A stretch of DNA of 64,000 nucleotides from an uncultured Alloprevotella sp. (GTDB lineage Bacteria; Bacteroidota; Bacteroidia; Bacteroidales; Bacteroidaceae): contig CALUNU010000007.1 in the NCBI GenBank assembly GCA_944322095.1, positions 49,719-113,718 of the forward strand, written 5' to 3'. Below, one piece after another: positions 18,032 to 25,075 of this stretch; the first letter of the stretch is position 1; each line of letters opens with the position of its first letter. The position numbers and the translations under genes are program-made. The notes under the pieces were generated by a model. It was not told the DNA's origin, made no database searches, and worked only from the letters and a program-made list of their open reading frames with translations.

Positions 18032-18862
18032 TCATTCGTCCAGCCTGTCGCGTTCTTTCTTGTACGTGCTGTACACTTCCTTCATCTCCTCGTCGGTGCA
18101 TTCGGCCATCATCGTGTCGAATCTTGCGCGTGCTCTCATCGTGCCGCGCGACGACACGGCGGCTTCGACGAGGCGGGCCGTCTTTTCGCCGCTGTGGAAC
18201 GGCACGCTCACGCCGTTTGTCATGGCCGAGAGCTCTTTGTACCATGCAGCGTCCGTGATGGTCACCGTGTCGACCTTTATTTTCATCGAGGCCGCCTTGC
18301 GGGCCTCTTCGCGCCAGTCTATCTGGTTGCCTTGGTCGAGGTAGTCTTTATACGTGTAGCCCAGCGGGTGGGGGTTGGCGTCGGCAATGAGAAGGATCGA
18401 GCGCGTGGATCCTTCGCGCCAAGGCGTTTCTTCGACGATACGCTTGATGACCAGTTCGTAAAACTCGTCGCCGTCGCCGCCGTTCGTGTCTTTCGACTCG
18501 CGGACAAACTTGATCAGGTCGTTTTCGTTGTCGGTCGGCAGGATACACTGGTAGGCATCGCCATAGGTATGGGCGTCCTCCATGTCGCAATAGTCGCCAA
18601 AGGCCACGATGCCCAGGCGCAGGTCGTCGTTGTCCTTGAACAGGCGCGGGATGAGCTGGGCCACCTCGTGGCGCACGGCGCCGATGTAGGCAGCCATCGA
18701 GCCGGTCGTGTCGAAGGCGATGACCATGTCGAGCTTGCCCAGGTGCTTGGGAGCCACGGCGTCTATTCCCTGTTTTTTCGTCTCGTGGGGAGTTGCGTGT
18801 TCTTCGTGTTTCGTCGTAACGGTCTCTTCGATGGTTACAACCTTCTTCTTAAAGAATTTCAT
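18032..18862 (-). CDS. Cytoplasmic von Willebrand factor A domain protein
   Basis: The 276-residue protein lacks a signal peptide and starts with a charged tail (MKFFKKKVVTIEETVTTKHEEH). A vWA domain follows, with the metal-binding MIDAS motif MVIAFDTTGSMAAYIG at about residues 46-61, then LRLGIVAFGDYCD and SILLIADANPHPLG. It resembles cytoplasmic TerY-like or alpha-kinase-type vWA proteins that scaffold other proteins. The neighbours sufE and an M28 peptidase on the same strand are separated by a terminator (18903), so it is a single-gene unit. The partner is unknown. Confidence 0.8.
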   Translation of the reverse strand: MKFFKKKVVTIEETVTTKHEEHATPHETKKQGIDAVAPKHLGKLDMVIAFDTTGSMAAYIGAVRHEVAQLIPRLFKDNDDLRLGIVAFGDYCDMEDAHTYGDAYQCILPTDNENDLIKFVRESKDTNGGDGDEFYELVIKRIVEETPWREGSTRSILLIADANPHPLGYTYKDYLDQGNQIDWREEARKAASMKIKVDTVTITDAAWYKELSAMTNGVSVPFHSGEKTARLVEAAVSSRGTMRARARFDTMMAECTDEEMKEVYSTYKKERDRLDE

Positions 18863-18902
18863 AGCGTTGAGTTTTAAATGGGTGAGCCGATTGTTTTAAA
18901 CG

Positions 18903-18939
18903 AAAAAGCCCGCTGTTCCTTTGCGGGAGTGCGGGCTTT
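18903..18939 (-). terminator. Terminator of the sufE operon
   Basis: On the minus strand AAAGCCCGC / GCGGGCTTT is followed by TTTCG. Confidence 0.75.
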
Positions 18940-18960
18940 GCAAAGAGGGTAGGTGCGGCG

Positions 18961-19404
18961 TCAGCCCTGAGCCGCCCGTTCTTCGTCTTTGGCCTTGTAG
19001 GCCAGTGCATACATACGCATTTGCTTCACCATGGCCAGCAGTCCGTTGCTGCGCGTGGGCGAGAGGTGCTCGGTCAGGCCGATGTCGTTGATAAAGTGGA
19101 GGTCGGCGTCCAGTATTTCCTGCGGGGTGTGACCGCTCATCACGCGGATGAGCAGCGTCACGATGCCCTTGACGATGAGGGCGTCGCTCTCGGCGTGAAA
19201 CACGAGGCGTCCCTCCTCCTCGCGGCACGTCAGCCACACGCGGCTCTGGCAGCCGTCGATGAGGTTGTCGTCCGTTTTGTCGTCGTCGCTCAGGGTCTCG
19301 CTCTCCTCGCCCAGGTCGATGAGCAGCTGGTAGCGGTCCATCCAGTCGTCCAGTTCGGCAAATTCGCCGATCACCTCGGCTTGCGTTTCTTCTATGGTTT
19401 GCAT
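18961..19404 (-). CDS. sufE: SufE-family sulfur acceptor
   Basis: SufE accepts persulfide sulfur from the cysteine desulfurase SufS and passes it on for Fe-S cluster assembly. The 147-residue protein has the family's N-terminal EFAELDDWMDRYQLLIDLGEE segment and the catalytic Cys in NLIDGCQSRVWL at about residue 52, followed by ALIVKGIVTLLIRVMSGHTPQEIL. Its upstream neighbours on the same strand are an M28 peptidase and nadA. NadA is itself an Fe-S enzyme, which may explain the linkage. Gaps are 22 and 45 bases, so nadA, the M28 gene and sufE may be one operon. Confidence 0.92.
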   Translation of the reverse strand: MQTIEETQAEVIGEFAELDDWMDRYQLLIDLGEESETLSDDDKTDDNLIDGCQSRVWLTCREEEGRLVFHAESDALIVKGIVTLLIRVMSGHTPQEILDADLHFINDIGLTEHLSPTRSNGLLAMVKQMRMYALAYKAKDEERAAQG

Positions 19405-19426
19405 GTTGTTTCCGTTGGTCTGTTTC

Positions 19427-20434
19427 TCATTTTGTTTCGTCGGCCAGCACTTGCAGGATGGTCTGTCCCACGGCGCGCAGCGTGGCGGGTTCGATGTTGT
19501 CGGGCGTGTCGGCCGTGGTGTGCCAGGTGGCGCCGAACGAACTGGGGGCCGACGGCACGTAGGGTATGATGTCGATGGTGGGGATGCCGGCCACCTCGTT
19601 CATCGGCTTGTGGTCGTCCACGGCATATCCGCCGCTGGCGTTCAGGAAGTAGTCGGCTGCGCCGGCCGTCTCGGCGGCGCTCCACACCTTGGCCACGATG
19701 TCCTGGGCATATTGCAGCGAGAAGCCTTCGTGGCAGAAGCGGGCGTCGCGTCCGCCCACCATGTCGAGCAGGATGCCGTAGCGTGCCGTGTATCCCGCCT
19801 TGTGGGGATGGGCCGACCAGTATTGCGAGCCCAGGCACCAGTCGCTGCCGTCTTCGGGCGCCGTGCCCCAGTAGGGTGCGCCGTAGTCCTCGGCGTCAAA
19901 GCAGATGAAGTCGACACCCACGGCGGGCTTGAGCTCGGCCAGCTTGCGTGCCGTTTCGAGCATGACGGCCACGCCGCTGGCTCCGTCGTTGGCCGCCATG
20001 ACGGGTTCGCGGTGGCGTGCCGAGTCGGGGTCGGCATCGGCCCAGGGCCGGCTGTCCCAGTGGGCACAGATGATGACGCGTTCCTTTTCCTCCGGGCGGT
20101 ATGCGGCGATGATGTTGCGGCCGTCCAGACGCTTACCGTCCCAGCCTGTAAAGGTGGCACGCTGTTCGGTCACGTCGAGGCCGAAGCTGCGGAACTTCGC
20201 GGCGATGTAGTCGCCGCATCGGCGGTGGGCCTCCGTGTTGGGCACGCGCGGCCCGAAGGCACACTGCGCCCGCACGTAGGCCATGGCCGAGTCGGCCGAA
20301 AACTGCACGGCCGTGGCCGTGTCGGTCGTGATGTCGGTTTCGCCTGCGGCGTTGTCTTTTTGCCCGTTGCAGGCGATGAGGCTGCCCGCCAGCAGCAGGG
20401 CTGCGGCAGCCGTCAGGATGGTTCGTATGTTCAT
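19427..20434 (-). CDS. M28-family lipoprotein peptidase / glutaminyl cyclase-like
   Basis: The 335-residue protein begins with a lipoprotein signal (lipobox SLIACNG, Cys at about 22). The zinc-hydrolase core shows IICAHWDSRPWAD (first metal histidine and aspartate), VMAANDGASGVAVMLE (metal Asp), DFICFDAEDYG (Glu-Asp pair) and a final histidine region in FGATWHTTADTPDN. WDSRP and TWHTTADTPDN are typical of bacterial glutaminyl-peptide cyclotransferase-like members of M28. In T9SS-bearing Bacteroidota such enzymes cyclise N-terminal glutamine of exported proteins, which would fit the surface proteins here. Aminopeptidase activity is the alternative. Confidence 0.85.
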   Translation of the reverse strand: MNIRTILTAAAALLLAGSLIACNGQKDNAAGETDITTDTATAVQFSADSAMAYVRAQCAFGPRVPNTEAHRRCGDYIAAKFRSFGLDVTEQRATFTGWDGKRLDGRNIIAAYRPEEKERVIICAHWDSRPWADADPDSARHREPVMAANDGASGVAVMLETARKLAELKPAVGVDFICFDAEDYGAPYWGTAPEDGSDWCLGSQYWSAHPHKAGYTARYGILLDMVGGRDARFCHEGFSLQYAQDIVAKVWSAAETAGAADYFLNASGGYAVDDHKPMNEVAGIPTIDIIPYVPSAPSSFGATWHTTADTPDNIEPATLRAVGQTILQVLADETK

Positions 20435-20479
20435 GCGTTCAAGATTGTCGTGTGATGTGTGTGGCGGGCGCCCGGCCGG

Positions 20480-21475
20480 TCAGAGCCCCAGGCGCGCCGA
20501 TATGTCGAGCATCCGCTCGATGGGTTTCACGGCGCGTGCGGCCACCTCGGCGGGCACCTCGACGACGGGCCAGAGATAGCGCAGCGAGTTGTAGAGCTTT
20601 TCGAGCGTGATGAGGCGCATGTAGGCACATTCGTTGCAGGCGCATCCCGGCTCGTCGGGCGGCACGGGGATAAACTCCTTGTCGGGGCACAGCCGGCGCA
20701 TTTCGTGCAGGATGCCGCTCTCGGTGACCACGAGGAACGTGCGTGCGTCGCTCTCGCGGGCATATTTCAGCAGGGCGGCCGTCGAGCCCACCACGTCGGC
20801 CTGGGCCACCACCTCGCCTTTGCACTCGGGGTGGACGAGCACCTTGGCCCCGGGGTGCCGGCGGCGCAGCTCCACGAGCTTTCCGGCCGAGAAGCGCTCG
20901 TGCACGTGGCAGGCGCCGTCCCAGAGCACCATCTGCCGCCCTGTGGCGCGGCTTATGTAGGCCCCCAGGTTGCGGTCGGGGCCGAAGATGATGGGCTTGT
21001 CTGCCGGCAGGCTCTCCACGATTTGGCGGGCGTTGCCCGAGGTGACCACCACGTCGGTCAGGGCCTTGACGGCCGCGCTCGTGTTCACGTAGGAAACGAC
21101 CGTGTGGCCGGGGTGCGCCTTGACAAAGGCTTCGAACGCCCCGGCGGGGCAGCTTTCGGCCAGCGAGCACGAGGCGTTCAGGTCGGGCACGATGACGGTT
21201 TTCCCGGGGCAGAGTATCTTGCACGTCTCGCCCATGAAGTGTACGCCGCACATCACGATGACGTCGGCCTCGGTGCGGGCGGCCTTCTGGGCCAGCGCCA
21301 GGCTGTCGCCCACAAAGTCGGCCAAGTCTTGCAGGCAGCCCTCTGTGTAGTAGTGGGCCAGGATGACGGCGTTGCGCTCGCGGCGCAGGCGGTCTATTTC
21401 GGTTCGCAGGTCGATGCCCGCTGGTACGGGTTCGTCGACGTATCCTTTTTCTTTCCAGCTGCTTTTGATATCCAT
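20480..21475 (-). CDS. nadA: Quinolinate synthase
   Basis: NadA condenses iminoaspartate with dihydroxyacetone phosphate to quinolinate and carries a [4Fe-4S] cluster. The 331-residue length and the motifs AHYYTEGCLQDLADFVGDSLAL, VMCGVHFMGETCKILCPGKTVI, HPECKGEVVAQADVVGSTAAL and CACNECAYMRLITLEKL are diagnostic and include the cluster-binding Cys residues. The partner nadB lies 11 kb away on the other strand, and nadC is outside the window. The downstream M28 and sufE genes are close on the same strand. Confidence 0.95.
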   Translation of the reverse strand: MDIKSSWKEKGYVDEPVPAGIDLRTEIDRLRRERNAVILAHYYTEGCLQDLADFVGDSLALAQKAARTEADVIVMCGVHFMGETCKILCPGKTVIVPDLNASCSLAESCPAGAFEAFVKAHPGHTVVSYVNTSAAVKALTDVVVTSGNARQIVESLPADKPIIFGPDRNLGAYISRATGRQMVLWDGACHVHERFSAGKLVELRRRHPGAKVLVHPECKGEVVAQADVVGSTAALLKYARESDARTFLVVTESGILHEMRRLCPDKEFIPVPPDEPGCACNECAYMRLITLEKLYNSLRYLWPVVEVPAEVAARAVKPIERMLDISARLGL

Positions 21476-21500
21476 GTCCTTATTTTATATGTAGGTGTGA

Positions 21501-21524
21501 AAAGGCCGGGCTCCGGCCCGGCTC
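21501..21524 (-). terminator. Terminator of ilvA
   Basis: On the minus strand AGCCGGGCC / GGAGCCCGGCC forms a stem followed by TTTT. Confidence 0.7.
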
Positions 21525-21540
21525 AGATGCATGTTGTCGT

Positions 21541-22743
21541 TTATTTTTCCAGCAGGATGATGTATCCCGCGGCCTCGATGGCCTTGTGTATCTCGTGGAT
21601 GTGCTCGGCGTTGCGCGTTTCGAGCACGATGCGCAGGTTGCACGAGTTGACGTCGGGGCTCTCGCCGTTGCGTTCGTGGTGGACCGAGATGATGTTGGCC
21701 CCGAAGCGCACGATGACGCGGCACAGGCCGAGCAGCGAGCCCGGGCGGTCGGGCATTTCGATGAGCATTTCCGTGGTGCGGCCGCCCTTCATGAGTCCGC
21801 GGTTGATAACGCGGCTCAGGATGGTCACGTCGATGTTGCCTCCGCTCACGATGCAGCATACGTGCTTGCCTGCGACCTCCGTTTTGTTGAACATGGCTGC
21901 GGCCACGCTCACGGCTCCCGCCCCTTCGGCGATGAGTTTGTGGTGCTCGATGAGAGCCAGTATGGCAGCGCAGATTTCGTCCTCGCTCACGCTCACCACT
22001 TCGTCCACATACTGCTGGCAGAGTGCAAACGTGTGCTCACCGGGCTCCTTCACGGCGATGCCGTCGGCGATGGTGAGCACCGATGGCAGGCATTCTATCT
22101 GGTTGTGGTCGCGGCTGGTGAGCATGCTCGCGGCGCCCTCGGCCTGCACGCCCACCACCTTCACCTCGGGCTTGAGCGCCTTGACGGCATAGGCCACGCC
22201 GCTGGCCAGTCCGCCTCCGCCGATGGGCACAATCACCACGTCCACCTCGGGCAGGTCTGTCAATATCTCCATGCCCACCGAGCCTTGCCCCGCGATGACC
22301 ATTTCGTCGTCGAAGGGGTGGATGAACGTCATGCCCCTCTCTTCGTTGAGCCTGAGGGCTTCGCGGTAGGCGTCGTCGTAGACGCCCTCCACCAGGCGTA
22401 TCTCGGCCCCCAGTTCGCGCGTGGCCTCCACCTTGCTGATGGGTGCGCCCTCGGGCATGCAGATGAGCGAGGGGATGCCGTGGCGCCGTGCCGCCAGGGC
22501 CACGCCCTGCGCGTGGTTGCCGGCCGAGCAGGCAATGACGCCGCGTGCTTTTTCCTCGTCGCTGAGCGACGCGATCTTGAAGCTTGCGCCGCGCACCTTG
22601 AACGAGCCTGTCACTTGCAGGTTTTCGGGTTTCAGGTAGACGTCGCACAGGGGGTTGAGCTTGTCGGTGTGGATGAGCGACGTATGGCGCACCAGTCCCG
22701 ACAGGACGGTCGTGGCTTTGTAAACGAGGTCGAGCGTCAGCAT
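21541..22743 (-). CDS. ilvA: Threonine ammonia-lyase (threonine dehydratase) with ACT domain
   Basis: This PLP enzyme deaminates threonine to 2-oxobutanoate, the entry to isoleucine synthesis. The PLP-lysine region is QVTGSFKVRGASFK near residue 50, with SAGNHAQGVALAA (phosphate-binding loop region) and the glycine-rich PIGGGGLASGVAYAV around residue 180. The last 75 residues (TTEMLIEMPDRPGSLLGLCRVIVRFGANIISVHHER) form an ACT-type regulatory domain; 400 residues is typical of the single-ACT form. It is transcribed on its own. The leucine operon is elsewhere in the window (49111-54006). Confidence 0.93.
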   Translation of the reverse strand: MLTLDLVYKATTVLSGLVRHTSLIHTDKLNPLCDVYLKPENLQVTGSFKVRGASFKIASLSDEEKARGVIACSAGNHAQGVALAARRHGIPSLICMPEGAPISKVEATRELGAEIRLVEGVYDDAYREALRLNEERGMTFIHPFDDEMVIAGQGSVGMEILTDLPEVDVVIVPIGGGGLASGVAYAVKALKPEVKVVGVQAEGAASMLTSRDHNQIECLPSVLTIADGIAVKEPGEHTFALCQQYVDEVVSVSEDEICAAILALIEHHKLIAEGAGAVSVAAAMFNKTEVAGKHVCCIVSGGNIDVTILSRVINRGLMKGGRTTEMLIEMPDRPGSLLGLCRVIVRFGANIISVHHERNGESPDVNSCNLRIVLETRNAEHIHEIHKAIEAAGYIILLEK

Positions 22744-22881
22744 GTTTTCTTCGTCGTGCTTGGGGGTTTAGGGTGCAATATTACGAAAAAAATGCTTTTC
22801 CCCGTTGCCCCTTGCCGCCTTTTTCCTTGAAGCGGGGCGCGTCCCGCCGTTTCGGCCCGGGGCGTTCCAAAGCTCTGCCGC

Positions 22882-23709
22882 CTATATGCCGTGCTCCACC
22901 AGGAGGTAGAAGGCCAGGGCCCAGTCCTGGTCGTTGGCAAAGGGGTCGTAGTAGTGGCCGGGGCGTCCGTCGATGCGGCGCGGGGCCAGGTAGGCGCACG
23001 AGGCCCGCCCGTCCGGGGCGAAGAGGCACAGGCCGCCCGCGCCCAGTGTGGTGTCGGCCGGGCAAAGGGCCACGACGCCGCGGAAGTTGGAGTTGGCCCG
23101 CTCGGGCCCGCGCTCCCATATGTCGTAGTCGACCACGTTGCCCTGCGTGAGCATCAGGCCCACCTCGCTGCCCCGGCCGCTCATGCGCTGCGCCTCGACG
23201 TAGGCCGCCGCCCCGCCCGGCCATATGTGGGCATGGCAGCGCTCCGTCAGGCAGGTGCGCGCGTCGGGATAGTTGTCGTTGAAGGGCGTGTAGATGCCCA
23301 TGTCGGTGAGGCGCACGGGCGCGGCCCCCTCGTTGACGAAAGTGAAGCGCTCGGCAAAGCCACCCTCGGCCTCGCTGCGTTCCACCTCAATGCGCACGCC
23401 GCCCGCCACATATTCGACGCGCCGTCCGCCGTCGGCGAGCGCCGTGGGCGTTTGCCACGAAAAAGTGCAGCCGTCGATGGAGAAATAGCCCAGTCCCCAG
23501 CCATATTTGGGCGTGACCCAAGCATACTGACTGCCGTCGGTGCGCAGCATCCAGTTCATGTTCGTCGTGTCGCCCGCGAGAGAGAGCGAGGCGATGGCCC
23601 CCGTCGCGGAGTTGGTGGCAAAGCAGACGTGCCCGTCCGTGGCGCCGGCAGGCAGCGGAGCGGCCCCCGTGAGCAGAGCCGCGCAGAGCAGAAGAGAGGA
23701 AAGCTTCAT
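22882..23709 (-). CDS. Secreted carbohydrate-enzyme-like protein, probably truncated
   Basis: The frame is open to 24144, but the ATG at 23709 gives a proper signal peptide (MKLSSLLLCAALLTGAAPLPAGATDG), so a 275-residue secreted protein is favoured. The mature part (FATNSATGAIASLSLAGDTTNMNWM to GIYTPFNDNYPDARTCLTERCHAHIWPGG) resembles the N-terminal super-sandwich domain of large Bacteroidetes glycosidase-like proteins (DUF5695 type). Those proteins are several times longer and continue into a helical catalytic domain. Here the protein ends at LAFYLLVEHGI, so it is likely a truncated or domain-only version. The DUF label is from memory. Confidence 0.5.
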   Translation of the reverse strand: MKLSSLLLCAALLTGAAPLPAGATDGHVCFATNSATGAIASLSLAGDTTNMNWMLRTDGSQYAWVTPKYGWGLGYFSIDGCTFSWQTPTALADGGRRVEYVAGGVRIEVERSEAEGGFAERFTFVNEGAAPVRLTDMGIYTPFNDNYPDARTCLTERCHAHIWPGGAAAYVEAQRMSGRGSEVGLMLTQGNVVDYDIWERGPERANSNFRGVVALCPADTTLGAGGLCLFAPDGRASCAYLAPRRIDGRPGHYYDPFANDQDWALAFYLLVEHGI

Positions 23710-23799
23710 CCGTTTCGGTTTTTGGCCGAAAGGTAGCAGAAACGGCCGGAATGAGAAAACCCCGCGCCGCATTCTTTTCGCCGCACCCCGCCGTGAGAG

Positions 23800-24247
23800 C
23801 ATCGGCCGCGGCCTTGCGGCATACGTCCCCCGCTGCGTGTGCGCTATATGGCAGACCGTTAAAGCGGACGCCCACCTTCGTCCGCCTTTTAGCGAGATTT
23901 TTGTGCGTCCATGCGGCTGTTCTGCCGAAACATCCCATGGATTTCGATTTCCATCCCATGGAATCGCCGATCCATCCCATGGAAATTTCGATCCAAGGCC
24001 TGTTTTCGGGTGAAAAATAGCCCCGAAATGTGACGTATAGTGGCGAAATCGTCGTTTTCGGGCCTCCTTGCAGCGGGGCTTCGCAAGGATGTGCCTGAGC
24101 ATCAAGTGTTTCTGATTTTCGCGTATTTGCGAGCGACGGCGCAAGCGCGCGAAAATATTCGATTCTCCGTGTTAAAAAACAGCGGAGCGGACAGGGTGGA
24201 AGAGGCCCGCAGGCGCAGGAGAAGCCGCCTTAGGAGGGGCGGCTTTC
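23800..24247 (+). repeat. Long interspersed repeat, copy A (complete)
   Basis: About 450 bases of non-coding DNA shared with copies at 48690-49080 (same orientation) and 30168-30470 (inverted, truncated). In order: a GTTAAAGCGGACG/CGTCCGCCTTTTAGCG inverted repeat (23860-23895), three ATCCCATGG iterons at 23932, 23953 and 23974 spaced exactly 21 bp, a conserved block GATCCAAGGCCTGTTT, a GATTTTCGCG / CGCGAAAAT stem around 24113-24158, the constant block ATTCGATTCTCC-GTGTTAAAAAA, and a G/C-rich tail. No transposase and no complete ORF is shared. Confidence 0.85.
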
Positions 24248-24349
24248 TTGCCGCCCACCGTTCGGGGCGAGCCCCGAACGGGCATTTTGGCCGCAGCTAA
24301 AAGCATACCGCGAGGCCAGCGCCCCCCGTAGGGGGCGAACTATTGATAA

Positions 24350-24592
24350 CCGCGGGTGAGCCGTAGGCTTACCCGCGGAAAGGAACCATATAAATATGAG
24401 GACCCCATAGGGGTTCAACTTCGATTGCCGCGGGTAGGCCGCAGGCACACCCGCGGAGCCGCGAGGCTGCCGACTGTCAGACGCTCACCGCGATGCAGCC
24501 ACCGCACGCACGACGTCGGAGTGAAGTTCGACCCCCCTGGGGTCGGAATGGTGTGGTAGTTCCTGTCCGCGGGTGGCTTCGCTCACCCGCGG
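24350..24592. repeat. Cluster of three CCGCGGGT hairpins and CCCCTATGGGG-type repeats
   Basis: Three hairpins with arms CCGCGGGT / ACCCGCGG lie at 24350-24378, 24428-24456 and 24567-24592. In the first, an inner AGCC-GTA-GGCT stem extends the structure. Between and around them are three variants of a GAAGTTSGACCCCYNTGGGG sequence (24401-24422 inverted, 24521-24545, 24602-24622). No gene is present; the cluster lies between repeat copy A and the btuB promoter element. Confidence 0.75.
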
Positions 24593-24654
24593 TTATCTAT
24601 GGTGCGACCCCTATGGGGGGCGTCAGCCGCGCCGTCTGCACGCTGTCGCCTCGG

Positions 24655-24798
24655 AAAAGGAAAGAAAAACGCGGTTTTCCTTCTCTCTTCTCTCGGCTTG
24701 CACTACTTTGGCTTCGCCCAAGTAGGCGGCACTCGGGAAAGAAAACGTAAATCGCTGCGCGCTTTCCTTTTTCTTTCCACTCGTTTGCACTATCTTTG
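24655..24798 (+). repeat. Promoter-associated hairpin repeat with btuB promoter
   Basis: Same two-unit design as at 7305-7450: a GAAAAACG-CGGTTTTC inverted repeat, CTCGGCTTGCACTACTTTG, then GGGAAAGAAAACG to a CTTTCC arm and CGTTTGCACTATCTTTG. The final TATCTTTG (24791-24798) is a -7 box placed just upstream of the cobalamin riboswitch. Confidence 0.6.
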
Positions 24799-24807
24799 TC
24801 CCCCGAT

Positions 24808-24998
24808 AACGGTTCGCGCGGGGCGGGCTTGGCCTTCCGCGCGCGATGAAAAGGGAAACAGGTGCGATTCCTGTGCAGTCCCGCTGCTGTGTGTCCCATT
24901 CTTTCGCAGGCACTCGACGTATTCCTGCCACTGGTTAGGCGCGGCCTAACCGGGAAGGCGTGCCTCGCGGGGACGAGCCAGAAGACCTGCCGTCTTGT
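24808..24998 (+). promoter_or_regulatory. Cobalamin riboswitch
   Basis: Conserved blocks of the adenosylcobalamin/cobalamin aptamer occur in order: AAAGGGAAACAGGTGCGA, CAGTCCCGCTGCTGT, GCCACTG, a variable stem (GGTTAGGCGCGGCCTAACC), GGGAAGGCG and the B12 box-like end GAGCCAGAAGACCTGCC. It lies 77 bases upstream of btuB. A GGCCCGGTGGCT / AGCCGCGGGC stem at about 25015-25046 overlaps the AGGAGGAG segment near the start and may be the expression platform. Confidence 0.93.
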
Positions 24999-25075
24999 CG
25001 TCGCGGCCCGGTGGCTTCCGAGGAGGAGCCGCGGGCATCTTACGAAGAAACGAAACCTCATCCCATCGTCTGCCG

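Noticed and set aside
24040..24300. Short protein shared by the repeat copies (FLIFAYLRATAQARENIRFS)
   Set aside because: The same frame is visible in copies A, B and C, but copy A has a stop upstream, starts are inconsistent and copy C replaces most of the middle. Structure conservation explains the similarity better than coding.
24350..24592. CRISPR array
   Set aside because: The repeats are hairpins with irregular spacing and no unique same-length spacers; no cas genes.
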